DNA of 64,000 nt. Origin: Streptomyces marincola. GTDB lineage: Bacteria > Actinomycetota > Actinomycetes > Streptomycetales > Streptomycetaceae. This document shows positions 24,146-32,943 of the stretch, one piece after another. A model generated the notes under the pieces. The model saw only the letters and a program-made list of their open reading frames with translations, was not told the origin of the DNA and did not search any database. The stretch is from the NCBI RefSeq assembly GCF_020410765.1, contig NZ_CP084541.1, positions 62,001-126,000 on the forward strand. The letters run 5' to 3'. Within the stretch, counting starts at the first letter, position 1; each line of letters begins with the position of its first letter. The translations under genes and the position numbers were made by a program.

Positions 24146-25168
24146 GTGTCCGACTCGGCCGCGCGGCGGCGGGCGTCCATGGCGGACGTCGCGCGCCTCG
24201 CCGGGGTCTCCTCGCAGACGGTCTCGCGCGTGTCCACCGGCCACCCCGGCGTCCTTGAGTCCACCAGGCAGCAGGTGTTCGCGGCCATGCGGGAGTTGGG
24301 CTACCGGCCCAACAGCGCCGCGCGGGCGCTCAAGCGCGGTGAGTTCCGCACGATCGGCGTCATCCTCTTCACGCTCTCCACCACCGGCAACGTCCGCACG
24401 CTTGAGGCCATCGCCGCCGGCGCGGCCCAGGAGGGCTACGCGACCACGCTGCTCCCGGTGGCGGCGCCCACCCGGGACGAGGTGCGCGGCGCGTTCACCC
24501 GGCTCGGGGAGCTGGCCGTGGACGCGGTCATCGTGATCATGGAGGTGCACATGCTCGACTCCGCGGAGCTGTCGCTGCCGCCGGGCGTGCACGTCGTGGT
24601 GGCCGACTCCGACGCGGGCGACCGGTACAGCGTGGTCGACACCGACCAGGCGGGCGGCGCCAGGGACGCCGTGCGGCACCTGCTCGGCCTCGGCCACAGG
24701 ACGGTCTGGCACTTGGCCGGCCCGCCGGAGTCGTTCGCCGCCGAACGCCGGGCCGCCGCGTGGCGCGCGACGCTGCGCGCCGCCGGGCGCGCGGTGCCGC
24801 CGGCGGTGCGCGGCGACTGGTCGGCGGAGTCGGGTTACCTGGCGGGGCTGCGGCTGGCGGAGGAGCCGGGGTGCACCGCGGTCTTCGCGGCCAACGACCA
24901 GATGGCGCTCGGCCTGCTGCGGGCCCTGCACGAACGGGGCCGCGCCGTGCCGGGCGAGGTGAGCGTCGTCGGCTTCGACGACATCCCCGAGTCGGGCTCG
25001 TTCATCCCGCCGCTCACCACCGTCCGCCAGGACTTCGCCGAGGTGGGGCGGCGCCTGGTGGAAGGCGTGCTGGACCAGGTGCGCGCCGACGCGCCGCGGC
25101 GCGGCACCGTGCTGGTCCCCACCCGGCTGGTGACGCGCGCGAGCACCGCGCCGCCGCCCGCCGGCTGA
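24146..25168 (+). CDS. LacI-family transcriptional repressor
   Basis: A 340-residue regulator. The DNA-binding head ASMADVARLAGVSSQTVSRV (about residues 10-29) and the hinge region YRPNSAARALKRG are typical of LacI; the rest is a periplasmic-binding-protein-like sensor domain ending in VPTRLVTR. TAGGAGG lies 5 nt before GTG 24146. Position and operator point to control of the divergent beta-galactosidase by a galactoside. It is monocistronic; the next gene converges from the other strand with only 1 bp between the two stop codons. Confidence 0.93.
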   Translation: MSDSAARRRASMADVARLAGVSSQTVSRVSTGHPGVLESTRQQVFAAMRELGYRPNSAARALKRGEFRTIGVILFTLSTTGNVRTLEAIAAGAAQEGYATTLLPVAAPTRDEVRGAFTRLGELAVDAVIVIMEVHMLDSAELSLPPGVHVVVADSDAGDRYSVVDTDQAGGARDAVRHLLGLGHRTVWHLAGPPESFAAERRAAAWRATLRAAGRAVPPAVRGDWSAESGYLAGLRLAEEPGCTAVFAANDQMALGLLRALHERGRAVPGEVSVVGFDDIPESGSFIPPLTTVRQDFAEVGRRLVEGVLDQVRADAPRRGTVLVPTRLVTRASTAPPPAG

Positions 25169-25169
25169 G

Positions 25170-25598
25170 TCAGCGGGCGGAGAAGTCGTCGAGCCCGTTC
25201 TCCCTGGTGTTGTGCGCGGCCCTGATCCGCCAGGCGCCGTCCGGCTGCCGCACCAGCAGGAGGGTGACGAGCCCGCGGCGGTCCTCGGGCGCGGCCGAGG
25301 GGCGCGGCCGGTGCCCCGGCCAGCTCCAGGCCGTGTGGACGAGTGCGACGTCCGGCGCGACGCCCCGGATGCTCACCACCTCCTGCGTGTAGTCGCCCTT
25401 CTGCGCGAGGACCGCGTCGGGGACGTCCTGGTGGCCCGCGACGTTCTCCCGCCTGGAGCGCCACCAGATGCCGCGGTGGGTGATGAAGTCCGCGTCCTCG
25501 GTGAACAGCGCGCCCCACGCGTCCATCTCGTGCCGGACCCACAGGTCGGTGTAGGTCGCCAGGAGCTGCCGGATGTCTCGCTCGTCCGTCTCGTTCAT
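25170..25598 (-). CDS. SnoaL-like/NTF2-fold protein (SgcJ group)
   Basis: A 142-residue protein with the cone-shaped NTF2-like fold pattern: IRQLLATYTDLWVRHEMDAW, ALFTEDADFITHRGIWW, VSIRGVAPDVALVHTAW and LLVRQPDGAWRIRAAHNT. Such proteins are ligand-binding or act as small enzymes (cyclases, isomerases, hydratases); no catalytic residue set identifies the reaction here. The start is not backed by a strong ribosome binding site. It has no operon partners. Confidence 0.75.
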   Translation of the reverse strand: MNETDERDIRQLLATYTDLWVRHEMDAWGALFTEDADFITHRGIWWRSRRENVAGHQDVPDAVLAQKGDYTQEVVSIRGVAPDVALVHTAWSWPGHRPRPSAAPEDRRGLVTLLLVRQPDGAWRIRAAHNTRENGLDDFSAR

Positions 25599-25665
25599 GG
25601 GCGGCAGCCTAGAACTTCGACTTGGCTTGAAGTCAACGGCCTCGGCGGGCCGCAGGCGCGGCCTC

Positions 25666-25815
25666 TCAGGCGCCCAGCGAGAACAGGAAGACGAGGAAGG
25701 CGGCGAACAGGTGGCCGACGAGCCCGTAGATCAGCATGCGGATCCACAGACCGTGCGGGATGCGGTCCCTGGTGTCCTTCGCGGCCTTCTGTTCTCTCCG
25801 CGTCTCTTCCTGCAT
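25666..25815 (-). CDS. Small single-pass membrane protein (DUF6126 type)
   Basis: A 49-residue protein: a charged N-terminus (MQEETRREQKAAKDTRDR) and one transmembrane helix (MLIYGLVGHLFAAFLVFLFS). AGGAGG lies 8-9 nt before the ATG, good support for translation. Proteins of this layout are commonly found directly downstream of an XRE-cupin regulator, as here, and the pair is probably one transcript. Function unknown. Confidence 0.8.
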   Translation of the reverse strand: MQEETRREQKAAKDTRDRIPHGLWIRMLIYGLVGHLFAAFLVFLFSLGA

Positions 25816-25862
25816 TCTCGGCTCCTCCTGGTTCGGGCTGGGTCGGGCTTGGGCCGGGGCGG

Positions 25863-26465
25863 TCAGCGCGGGCCGCCGCCCAGGCACGGGCCGGCGGCTG
25901 CTTGCAGCAGCGTGTGCACGAACAGCAGCTCGGCCCCCGCGGGGGCGAGGGTGCCGATGCGGTGCGGGGTGAGCGAGTCGAAGTGGGCGCTGTCCCCGGG
26001 CCCGAGCGTGTACGCCGCGTCCCCGAGGAACAGCCGCAGCTCTCCCGACAGGACGTACAGCCACTCCTCGCCCGGGTGGACGCGCACCAGTTCGCCCTGC
26101 GGATCGCCGGGCGGCACGTGGACCCGCAGCGCCTGCAACGCCCGGCCCGCCCCGCCGGCCCGCCGGTACGTCCAGCCGCCCGCCTCCCAGGCCGCCGCGC
26201 CGCTCGCCCTGACCACCGGGTCGGGCACGGGGGCGGCCTCGCCGAGCAGTCCTGACACCGTCGTGCCGTAGACGCGCGCGAGGCTCAGCAGCGCGGGCAG
26301 CGACGGCTGGCGGTGGCCGGTCTCCAGGCGGGAGAGGTGCGCCGGGGAGAGCCCGGCGCGCCCGGCCGCGGACTCCAGGGTCAGCCGGGCGTCGCGGCGC
26401 AGGTCACGCAGCCGCGCCGCGACGGCGGGCAGCGCTCCGGCGTCCTCGTGCGGGCCGGTCGTCAT
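25863..26465 (-). CDS. XRE-family regulator with C-terminal cupin domain
   Basis: A 200-residue protein. Residues ~14-68 form the helix-turn-helix (LRRDARLTLESAAGRAGLSP then HLSRLETGHRQPS), and residues ~115-195 a cupin sensor (VHPGEEWLYVLSGELRLFLG and DSAHFDSLTPHRI, with typical His positions). Such regulators often repress their own operon and respond to small metabolites. The promoter carries three phased half-sites (26497-26521). The small membrane protein gene follows about 50 bp downstream and is the obvious target. Confidence 0.88.
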   Translation of the reverse strand: MTTGPHEDAGALPAVAARLRDLRRDARLTLESAAGRAGLSPAHLSRLETGHRQPSLPALLSLARVYGTTVSGLLGEAAPVPDPVVRASGAAAWEAGGWTYRRAGGAGRALQALRVHVPPGDPQGELVRVHPGEEWLYVLSGELRLFLGDAAYTLGPGDSAHFDSLTPHRIGTLAPAGAELLFVHTLLQAAAGPCLGGGPR

Positions 26466-26496
26466 ACCGACGATTCAGCCAGAGCCGTGCCTGGCG

Positions 26497-26521
26497 GGCA
26501 ACTTTTTTGCCCCACAGGCAA
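26497..26521 (-). promoter_or_regulatory. Three phased half-sites upstream of the XRE-cupin gene
   Basis: GGCAA (26497-26501), TTGCC (26507-26511) and GGCAA (26517-26521) begin exactly 10 bp apart, making two overlapping inverted repeats with 5-bp spacers, about 32 bp before the start. They should all face one side of the helix, a good arrangement for cooperative autorepression. Confidence 0.6.
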
Positions 26522-26543
26522 AAACGGTCCGGCTCGTCCCCGG

Positions 26544-27011
26544 TCAGGCCGCCGGGCCCGCGTCGTCCAGCGCCGCCCGCGCGGCCTCGACGAAGACGAG
26601 GCGGGCCGCCTCAAGGTCGTCGGGGGCGCGGTTGCCGCGGAGCGCGTCGACGAGGGACCGGGCGGCGCGCGCGACGTCAGGCGGGCCCTCCAGGGCCACG
26701 GCCCCGAGCGCGCGGTGCAGATCGGCCCGGTCCCCCGCCCGGCCCTCGCCGGTGCGCCGGGAGAGGAGGACGGCCTCGGCGGCGTCGAGGAAGGCCACGT
26801 AGGTCTGCCGGCGCAGGTCGAGCACCCGCACCGCGCGCTGCTCGGCCAGCGTCATCCGGACCGTGTCGAGCACCGCGTCCGCCTGCCGGTCCCCCGCGTG
26901 CCGTGCCGCCTCCGCCTGCCTGGTCCCCGCGCGGAAGGCGAACAGGCCCGTGACCGCGCTGCCCGCGAGCGCCGACCCGGCCGCGATCAGCGCGACGCCC
27001 CACTCGTTCAT
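26544..27011 (-). CDS. Small membrane-anchored protein of unknown function
   Basis: A 155-residue protein with one N-terminal helix (VALIAAGSALAGSAVTGLFA) and a cytoplasmic, Ala/Arg-rich, probably helical remainder (TRQAEAARHAGDRQADAVLD, LRRQTYVAFLDAAEAVLLS). No domain recognised. It is transcribed alone, divergent from the next gene with about 140 bp between. Confidence 0.65.
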   Translation of the reverse strand: MNEWGVALIAAGSALAGSAVTGLFAFRAGTRQAEAARHAGDRQADAVLDTVRMTLAEQRAVRVLDLRRQTYVAFLDAAEAVLLSRRTGEGRAGDRADLHRALGAVALEGPPDVARAARSLVDALRGNRAPDDLEAARLVFVEAARAALDDAGPAA

Positions 27012-27153
27012 GCGCCCATTCTTCCCCGCGGAAGCCCCGCGCCCGACAGGGCCCCGGCGGGCGGGAAGGCGCGGGCCGGCGGGCGCCGGGCCGCCCGGCG
27101 CGGTGCGGATCCGCTCGAACGCCCTTCCGGTGCCGCCCGGGTACCATCGGCCC

Positions 27154-28878
27154 ATGCCCTCGAAGGCCCCGGACGCCGCGCCGGCGGCGGGCGGCGAGCG
27201 GCGGGCGGCACGTGACGCGCGGCGCGCGGTGCTCTTCGCGGCCCGCTCGGCGACCGCGCTGCACCGGCTGCTCGATGTGCTGCCCGTGTTCGCGGGCGAC
27301 GAGCGGATCGACCGCGCGTTCACCCTCGTGCCCGGCTCGGACTTCGGCGTGGACGCGCTGGCCGCCGTCGAACGGGCCGGGGCCCGCACGACGCCCTGGG
27401 AGGAGGCCAGCCGCCGCGCGCACGACCTGGTGCTCATGGCCAGCCCCAAGGGGGAGCTGGCGCTGCTGCGCGGCCGGCGCGTGCTGCTGCCGCACGGCGC
27501 CGGTTTCGGCAAGTCGGTCGAGGGCGAGGGAACGCCGGGCACGCCCTCCGGGCTCGATCCCGCGTTCCTGGTGCCGGACGGCGACGCCCTGCTGTCCCTG
27601 CACGCGCTGGCCCACCCGAGCCAGGTGGGCCGCCTGGCGGCGCTGAGCCCGCACGCGGCGGCCCGCGCGGCCGTCGTCGGCGATCCGACGCTCGAACGCG
27701 TGCTCGCCTCCCGCGGCCGGCGGGAGGACTACCGCGCGGCGCTCGGCACCGGGGCGCGGCATCTGATCGCGCTCGCCTCCACCTGGGGGCCCGAGTCGCT
27801 GCTGCGCCGGCGCCCCGCCCTGCCGACCGATCTCGCCGCCCGACTGCCGTGGGACACCTACCAGCTGGCCCTCATCCTGCACCCCAACGAGCGCAGCCGC
27901 CTCGGCGAGCTGAACCTCGCGGAACGCCTCGCGCCCGCGCTCGACGCCGGGATGTTCCTGGCCGGGCCGTTCGAGGAGTGGGCGGCGGTGCTCATCGCGT
28001 GCGACGCGGTGATCACCGACCACGGTTCGGCCGCGCTGTACGCGGCCGCCCTGGGCCGGCCCGTGGTCTCCGCGTACGACGGGGGCGGTGAGCTCGTCCC
28101 CGGCAGCCCGATGGCCGACCTCCTGGACCGCAGCCCGTTCCTGGCCGACGCCGACGGGCTGGACGCCGCGCTGGGGGCCCAGCGCCCCGGCGCCGTGCGC
28201 GCTCCGGCGGACGGCGCGTTCGCCGAACGGGGCCGGGCGCTGGAACGGCTGCGCGCCGAGCTGTACCGCCTGCTCGATGTGCCGCCGCCGCGCGGCCAGG
28301 TCGTGCCGCGGCTCCTGCCGGAACCCGCCGCGCCGCCGCGGGGCGTTCCCGCCTCGTTCGCGGTCAGGGCGCGCGTCGACGGCCGCACGGTCACCGTCGA
28401 ACGGCTGCCCACCGGCACCGACGCGCCGGCCCACCACCTCGCCGCGGAAGCCGGCCGCGCCCCCGAGCGCCACGCCATGAGCGCGGCCGTGCTCTACCGC
28501 CGCGTGCCGCGCGGGCCGGACTACCCGGCCGCCGGGCACGGCGCGGCGTGGACCGTGGCCGGCTGGACGGAGGAGACGCTGGCGGACCACCCGGGGTGCC
28601 GCACGGCCGGCGTGGTGCTGTCGCCCGACCACTGCGTGGCGCGCGGGCGGCGCGGGCCGCTGCTCTCGGTGCGGATCGAGCCGCTGCGGCGCGGCGGGCG
28701 GGTGGTGCGCACCGATCCGGCGGCCGTGCTGAGCGGCGTGCACGCCTGGCTCGGCGAGGGCGTCGGCAACGGCGCTCCGCCCGGCTCGGCGCACGAGGTG
28801 ACGTGCGTGGTGGGCGGGTTGCCGTTCGCCGTGCGGCTGCGGCCCGCCTCGGCCGCCGAGGCCGCCCGCGAGTGCTGA
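27154..28878 (+). CDS. GT-B-like protein of unknown function
   Basis: A 574-residue cytoplasmic protein. The middle part looks like a GT-B-fold nucleotide-sugar or CDP-glycerol transferase: VLLPHGAGFGKS, LIALASTWGPESLL, LALILHPNERS, and DAVITDHGSAALYAAALGRP, which resembles the ITDYSS/HGG acceptor-side motif of such enzymes. The first 30 residues are low complexity and the last ~170 form an extra domain I do not recognise. Proteins of this type in Streptomyces are often mislabelled translation initiation factor. The donor and acceptor are unknown, and no cell-wall genes are adjacent. The start has a weak ribosome binding site, so the N-terminus is uncertain. Confidence 0.65.
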   Translation: MPSKAPDAAPAAGGERRAARDARRAVLFAARSATALHRLLDVLPVFAGDERIDRAFTLVPGSDFGVDALAAVERAGARTTPWEEASRRAHDLVLMASPKGELALLRGRRVLLPHGAGFGKSVEGEGTPGTPSGLDPAFLVPDGDALLSLHALAHPSQVGRLAALSPHAAARAAVVGDPTLERVLASRGRREDYRAALGTGARHLIALASTWGPESLLRRRPALPTDLAARLPWDTYQLALILHPNERSRLGELNLAERLAPALDAGMFLAGPFEEWAAVLIACDAVITDHGSAALYAAALGRPVVSAYDGGGELVPGSPMADLLDRSPFLADADGLDAALGAQRPGAVRAPADGAFAERGRALERLRAELYRLLDVPPPRGQVVPRLLPEPAAPPRGVPASFAVRARVDGRTVTVERLPTGTDAPAHHLAAEAGRAPERHAMSAAVLYRRVPRGPDYPAAGHGAAWTVAGWTEETLADHPGCRTAGVVLSPDHCVARGRRGPLLSVRIEPLRRGGRVVRTDPAAVLSGVHAWLGEGVGNGAPPGSAHEVTCVVGGLPFAVRLRPASAAEAAREC

Positions 28879-28902
28879 GGGGCGCGCCCCGGCTCCGCGT
28901 CC

Positions 28903-29355
28903 CTACGCGGCCGACCTGGTCCTGGGTGTCCGCCCGGCGCGGGCCAGGACCGGCCGCGCGGGTGCTGCCGGCCTCTCGGCCGGCCCGTCGGTGGGGCACG
29001 GGGACTCCCGGTGCGCCCTGTGCGCCGCCATCAGCTCGTCGAGCGCGTCCCTGGTGCGGACGAGGTCGGTGATGTGCTCCGTGAGCCGGTCGCGTTCCCG
29101 CGCCATGCGCTCGAACGCGGCCTCGGAGTTCCGCTCGCTCGGTGTGTCGACGCACGGCAGGAGCTCGGCGATGACCCGGCTGGAGAGGCCGGCCGCGTAC
29201 AGCCGCTGGAGGAAGAAGACCCGCTCGGCCTGGGCCTCCGTGTAGTGCCGCTGCCCGCCCGCGCTGCGGGTGCTGGTGAGCAGGCCCTGCTCCTCGTAGT
29301 AGCGCAGGGAACGGATACTGGCCCCGGTCCGTGCCGCGAGGTCACCGATGCGCAC
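28903..29355 (-). CDS. MerR-family transcriptional regulator
   Basis: A 150-residue regulator: MRIGDLAARTGASIRSLRYY (read from GTG), EEQGLLTSTRSAGGQRHYTE and a dimerisation coiled coil with FERMARERDRLTEHITDLVR. Cys124 is too isolated to suggest metal sensing. The C-terminal 35 residues are Pro/Arg-rich and probably disordered. GGGAGG lies 5 nt before GTG 29355. It stands alone; the target is unknown. The gene converges with its left neighbour, leaving 24 bp. Confidence 0.88.
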   Translation of the reverse strand: MRIGDLAARTGASIRSLRYYEEQGLLTSTRSAGGQRHYTEAQAERVFFLQRLYAAGLSSRVIAELLPCVDTPSERNSEAAFERMARERDRLTEHITDLVRTRDALDELMAAHRAHRESPCPTDGPAERPAAPARPVLARAGRTPRTRSAA

Positions 29356-29465
29356 GTCGTCCTCCCTGCCGCGCCCTCGGGCGCCGCTCTCCCCCGGCCG
29401 TCGAGCCGGGGTTCCAGGGTAGCCGCCGCGTGGCGGGGCGCGGCTGCCCGGGCGGCCCCGCGCCT

Positions 29466-31475
29466 TCAGTCCTGCGGGGTGAGCGCTCCGTGGCGGACGC
29501 GGACCGCGCGTGCGGCCTCCCGGTGCTCGTGCGCCTCCGCGGGGCGGCCGGCGTTCTCGGCGAGATGGGCGAGGGCGTCGAGGACGCGCGCCTCGTCGTG
29601 GCCCGAGCCGCGCCGCCGCGCGGAGGCCAGGGCCGCCGTGTACAGCGCGTGCGCCTCGGCCGCCCGGCCGAGACCGGCCAGGGCCGTGCCCAGCGCGAAG
29701 CCGGTGCGCGCGGTCATGCGTTCGCGCCCCATGTCGCGCGCCGCGGAGTGCGCTTCGGTGAGCAACGCGACGGCGCGCGGCAGGTCGCCGAGCGCGGCGA
29801 CCGCCTCGCCCAGGCGGTAGGTCAGCAGCAGCACGCCGTACGGGTTGGGGATGCCGGCGTGCAGCCGCCTGGCCTCCTCGTAGTCCGCCGCCGCGGCCTC
29901 CCACCGGCCGCGCGCGGCGTGCAGCATGCCGCGGAACTCGCGCGTGGACGCGGCGAGTTTGCGGTCGCGCTCCGACGCGCCGAGCGCGTCGGCGGCCACC
30001 GCCGCCGCGGCCAGCTCCCGTTCCGCCGCCTCGTGCCCGCCGTGCTCCCACAGCGGGCGGGCCAGCTGGCAGCGCATGCGCACCAGGGCCGGCAGGTCCT
30101 CGGCCCGGGAGGCCGCCAGGACGCCGACGCGGAAGGTCTCGATCGCCTCGGCGTGGCGCGGGTGGTCGAGGAAGTGGGTCCACAACGGCTCGCACAGCGC
30201 CCACGCCTCGGCGTCGAGGCCGAGCCGGTGGGCCAGGCGCACGCACGCGTGCAGCGTGTGGCGTTCGGCCTCAAGCCACCGGTGGCCGCTGCCCTTCGGG
30301 TCCGCGGGCGGCCCGCCCGCTCCCGGCGCGCCGGGCCCGAACTCCACGTCGGGGGCGCCCGGCAGCTCCGGTGCCTCGGGCGCGAGGGTCAGGCGCGGGC
30401 CGGCCGCGGCGAGGTCGGCGCGCTGCGCCTGGCGCAGGAACCAGCGCACGCAGCGCCGCAGCGCCTCGGTCCGCTCCCGTTCACCGCCGTCGTCGCCGGT
30501 GCGCGCGGCGCATCGCGCGGCGTGCGCGCGCAACAGATCGGGCATGCGCATCCGTTCACGCCTGCCGTCCAGCAGCCCCGCCGCCTCCAGTTCTTCGAGG
30601 GCGTCGTCGGCCGCGTCCCGCCCGCGGCCGAGCAGGGCGGTGGCGGTCTCGGCGGTGAACGAGCGGCCCGGCGCCTGCCCGAGCAGCCGGTAGAGGCGGG
30701 CGGCGTCCTCGCCCAGCTCGCGGTAGGCGGCGTCCCAGACCCGTTCCACCACGGGCAGCCCCCGTTCGTGCAGTTCGGTGCCGAGGTCGGTGAGCAGGCG
30801 GGCCAGGGGGCGGCGGCGGTGCCTGCGGAGCCAGCGCCCCGCCACGTGCACGGCGGCCGGCAGGCCGGAGCACAGGCGCACGATGCCGGTGGCGGCGTCG
30901 GGTTCCGCGGTCAGCCGCGGGTCGTCGACCACGCTGCGCAGCAGTTCTGCCGCGTCGGCGTCGGCGAACGGGGACAGCGCGAGGTCCGCGGTGAGGCCGC
31001 CGTCGATGTCGTGGAGCGGGCCGTGGCTGACGGCGATGACCAGGCTCGCGTCCGAGGCGGGCAGCAGGGGCACCACCTCGGCGCCGAACCTGGCGTTGTC
31101 CACGATGACGACGAGGCGTTTGCCGTCCGTCCGCGTCCAGTACTGCCGGCACCGGGCCTTGAAGGAGCGTTCGAGCCAGTCGGGCGCCACGTCCAGGGCG
31201 CGGAGCAGCTCGCCGAGCGCGTCGGACAGGTCGACCGTCCCGTCCTGGCGCAGGTCGTCGAGGTCGACGAACAGAACGCCGTCGGGGTATCGGTCGCGCA
31301 GCGTGCGGGCGAGGCGGAAGGCGAGCTCCGTCTTGCCCACGCCGGCGAGTCCGTTGAGCCCGACGCGCAGCGGCCCGGTCCGTTCCGGCCGGTCCGCCAC
31401 GGCCGCGAGCACGGCCGCCTGCTCCGTGGCGCGGTCGACGAAGTGGGCGGTCCCGGGCGGAACCTGAAAGGTCAT
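29466..31475 (-). CDS. NB-ARC (STAND) ATPase with TPR domain, no DNA-binding domain
   Basis: A 669-residue protein. NGLAGVGKTELA (41-52) is Walker A, RLVVIVDNA (near 120) Walker B, CSGLPAAVHVAGRWL the GxP motif of NB-ARC proteins, then a winged-helix region and C-terminal TPR-like helices (about 400-660). This is the AfsR/SARP architecture without the N-terminal OmpR-type DNA-binding and BTAD domains, so the protein starts directly at the ATPase. CGGAG precedes the ATG at 31475 by 8 nt and the frame upstream is closed, so the short form is genuine. It may act as a signalling switch needing a partner. Confidence 0.8.
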   Translation of the reverse strand: MTFQVPPGTAHFVDRATEQAAVLAAVADRPERTGPLRVGLNGLAGVGKTELAFRLARTLRDRYPDGVLFVDLDDLRQDGTVDLSDALGELLRALDVAPDWLERSFKARCRQYWTRTDGKRLVVIVDNARFGAEVVPLLPASDASLVIAVSHGPLHDIDGGLTADLALSPFADADAAELLRSVVDDPRLTAEPDAATGIVRLCSGLPAAVHVAGRWLRRHRRRPLARLLTDLGTELHERGLPVVERVWDAAYRELGEDAARLYRLLGQAPGRSFTAETATALLGRGRDAADDALEELEAAGLLDGRRERMRMPDLLRAHAARCAARTGDDGGERERTEALRRCVRWFLRQAQRADLAAAGPRLTLAPEAPELPGAPDVEFGPGAPGAGGPPADPKGSGHRWLEAERHTLHACVRLAHRLGLDAEAWALCEPLWTHFLDHPRHAEAIETFRVGVLAASRAEDLPALVRMRCQLARPLWEHGGHEAAERELAAAAVAADALGASERDRKLAASTREFRGMLHAARGRWEAAAADYEEARRLHAGIPNPYGVLLLTYRLGEAVAALGDLPRAVALLTEAHSAARDMGRERMTARTGFALGTALAGLGRAAEAHALYTAALASARRRGSGHDEARVLDALAHLAENAGRPAEAHEHREAARAVRVRHGALTPQD

Positions 31476-31630
31476 GCGGCGACTCCGATACCCGGCGGCG
31501 GTCCGACCGGCGTGCCCGCGGGTCGCGCCGGCCGCCGGCGCCGTGCCGTCGGCCCGCCCCGGCTCACGCCGTGCGGTCCCACCTTAAGGGGCGGGCGGGC
31601 GGTCGGGCCATGGCGTCCCGGGCCGGGGCG

Positions 31631-31678
31631 GTGCCGCCGTCTCCTTCCCGCCGGCCGGCGGGAAGGAGACGGCGGCAC
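31631..31678 (-). terminator. Terminator of the zinc operon: 48-bp perfect palindrome
   Basis: Two 24-bp arms (31631-31654 and 31655-31678) are exact reverse complements with no loop bases between them, 6 bp past the stop of the aztD gene. The transcript would fold into a very long hairpin. Confidence 0.85.
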
Positions 31679-31684
31679 GCGCGG

Positions 31685-32875
31685 TCAGCCGGCGACGACC
31701 CCGCTGATCTCGTTGGGCACGTTGGGCAGCGACCCGGTGGCGCGCACCTCGCCCGTCTCGATGTCGACCGCGTGGATCTCCCGCGCGGCGGGGTCGGTGA
31801 CGTAGGCGGTGTGGTCGCGCACGAAGAGCGCGGGGCGCGGCTGCTGCCACTCCAGCGGCTCCTCCCACGCGTCGAGCACGGGCACGGTGCCGGTCACCTC
31901 GGCCGATTCCGGGTCGATGACGTGGATGGCGCCGTCCGTGCCCAGCACGAGTGCCTCGCCGTGCGGGCCGCGGGCCAGCGAGCGGAACGTGTAGCTCGTG
32001 CCCAGGTCGACGAGTTCGAGGCCGCCGGTGGTCGTGTCGATGAGCGCGACCTGCTCCGGCCGTTCGAGCTCGGCGTCGGGGTCCTGCTTGTAGTCGCCGA
32101 GTACGATGGGCGATTCCTCGGAACCCGCCTGGTTGCCGATGCGGCCGTACTCGGTGGGGCTCTGCACCTTGGTGATCTCGCCGTCGCGGTACACCAGGGC
32201 GCCGTCCTCGCAGCCGACGACGACCGTGTCGCCCTGGGCCGTGGCCTCGCCGTGGACGCCCGGGCACTCCTCGCTGCGCAGGACCTCCTCCCGGTTCTCG
32301 TCGAGGACGGCGATGCCGTTGCGCTCCTCCGCGGTGCCGAGGGTGACGACGAGTTCGCCGGCCTCCGTCTCGACGGCGACGCCGTGGTGCGGCGCCGCGG
32401 CCGTGTACTGCTCGGTCTCGGGGAGCCCGTCGCCGAGTTCCGTGGGGTCGAAGGCCGTGACCTCGCCCGTGCCGTCGGCGAACAGCACGGTGCGGCCGGC
32501 GTGCCGGACGACGTGGCCGGGCTCGGGGGCGGAAAACTCCTCCTCGGTGAGTTCGGCGCCGACGGCGTCCAGGACGCGGAACCCGCCCGAGGCCGAGACC
32601 AGCACGTGCCGGTCGTCGCCCGCGGGGTTGACGCGGTTGAAGCCGCTGAGCGGGATGTCGGCCGCGACGTCGAGGGTCTCGCCGTCCAGGACGTGCAGGC
32701 CGCCGTCGTAGGTGATGACGAGCGGGTCGGTGACGGCGGCGGCCGACGCCGAGGGCGACGGCTCGCCCGCCGCGTCGTCCGACGAGTCGTCCGAGCCGCA
32801 GGCGCTCACGGTGAGGGCGGCGGTGAGGGCGGCGGCGCAGAGCGCGGCGCCGCGGGGCCGGTGCCGTTGGGACAT
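31685..32875 (-). CDS. aztD: Zinc metallochaperone AztD-like lipoprotein
   Basis: A 396-residue lipoprotein: signal peptide with lipobox LTVSAC (Cys26), an Asp/Ser-rich linker, then a seven-bladed beta-propeller (repeats such as GGLHVLDGETLDVAADI, GGFRVLDAVGAEL, GAIHVIDPESAEVTG). AztD proteins bind zinc and pass it to the ABC receptor AztC. Here the gene is last in a minus-strand operon, directly behind the AztC-like receptor. Histidines in AAAPHHGVAV and CPGVHGEAT are possible ligands. AAGGAG lies about 11 nt before the ATG. Expression should be repressed by Zur with the rest of the operon. Confidence 0.83.
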   Translation of the reverse strand: MSQRHRPRGAALCAAALTAALTVSACGSDDSSDDAAGEPSPSASAAAVTDPLVITYDGGLHVLDGETLDVAADIPLSGFNRVNPAGDDRHVLVSASGGFRVLDAVGAELTEEEFSAPEPGHVVRHAGRTVLFADGTGEVTAFDPTELGDGLPETEQYTAAAPHHGVAVETEAGELVVTLGTAEERNGIAVLDENREEVLRSEECPGVHGEATAQGDTVVVGCEDGALVYRDGEITKVQSPTEYGRIGNQAGSEESPIVLGDYKQDPDAELERPEQVALIDTTTGGLELVDLGTSYTFRSLARGPHGEALVLGTDGAIHVIDPESAEVTGTVPVLDAWEEPLEWQQPRPALFVRDHTAYVTDPAAREIHAVDIETGEVRATGSLPNVPNEISGVVAG

Positions 32876-32943
32876 GGGTGTACTTGCTCCTTCTCGATTT
32901 CCCTGTGCGGGGGGTGCGGGGGGCTCGTGGCCCGTCCGGCGGG

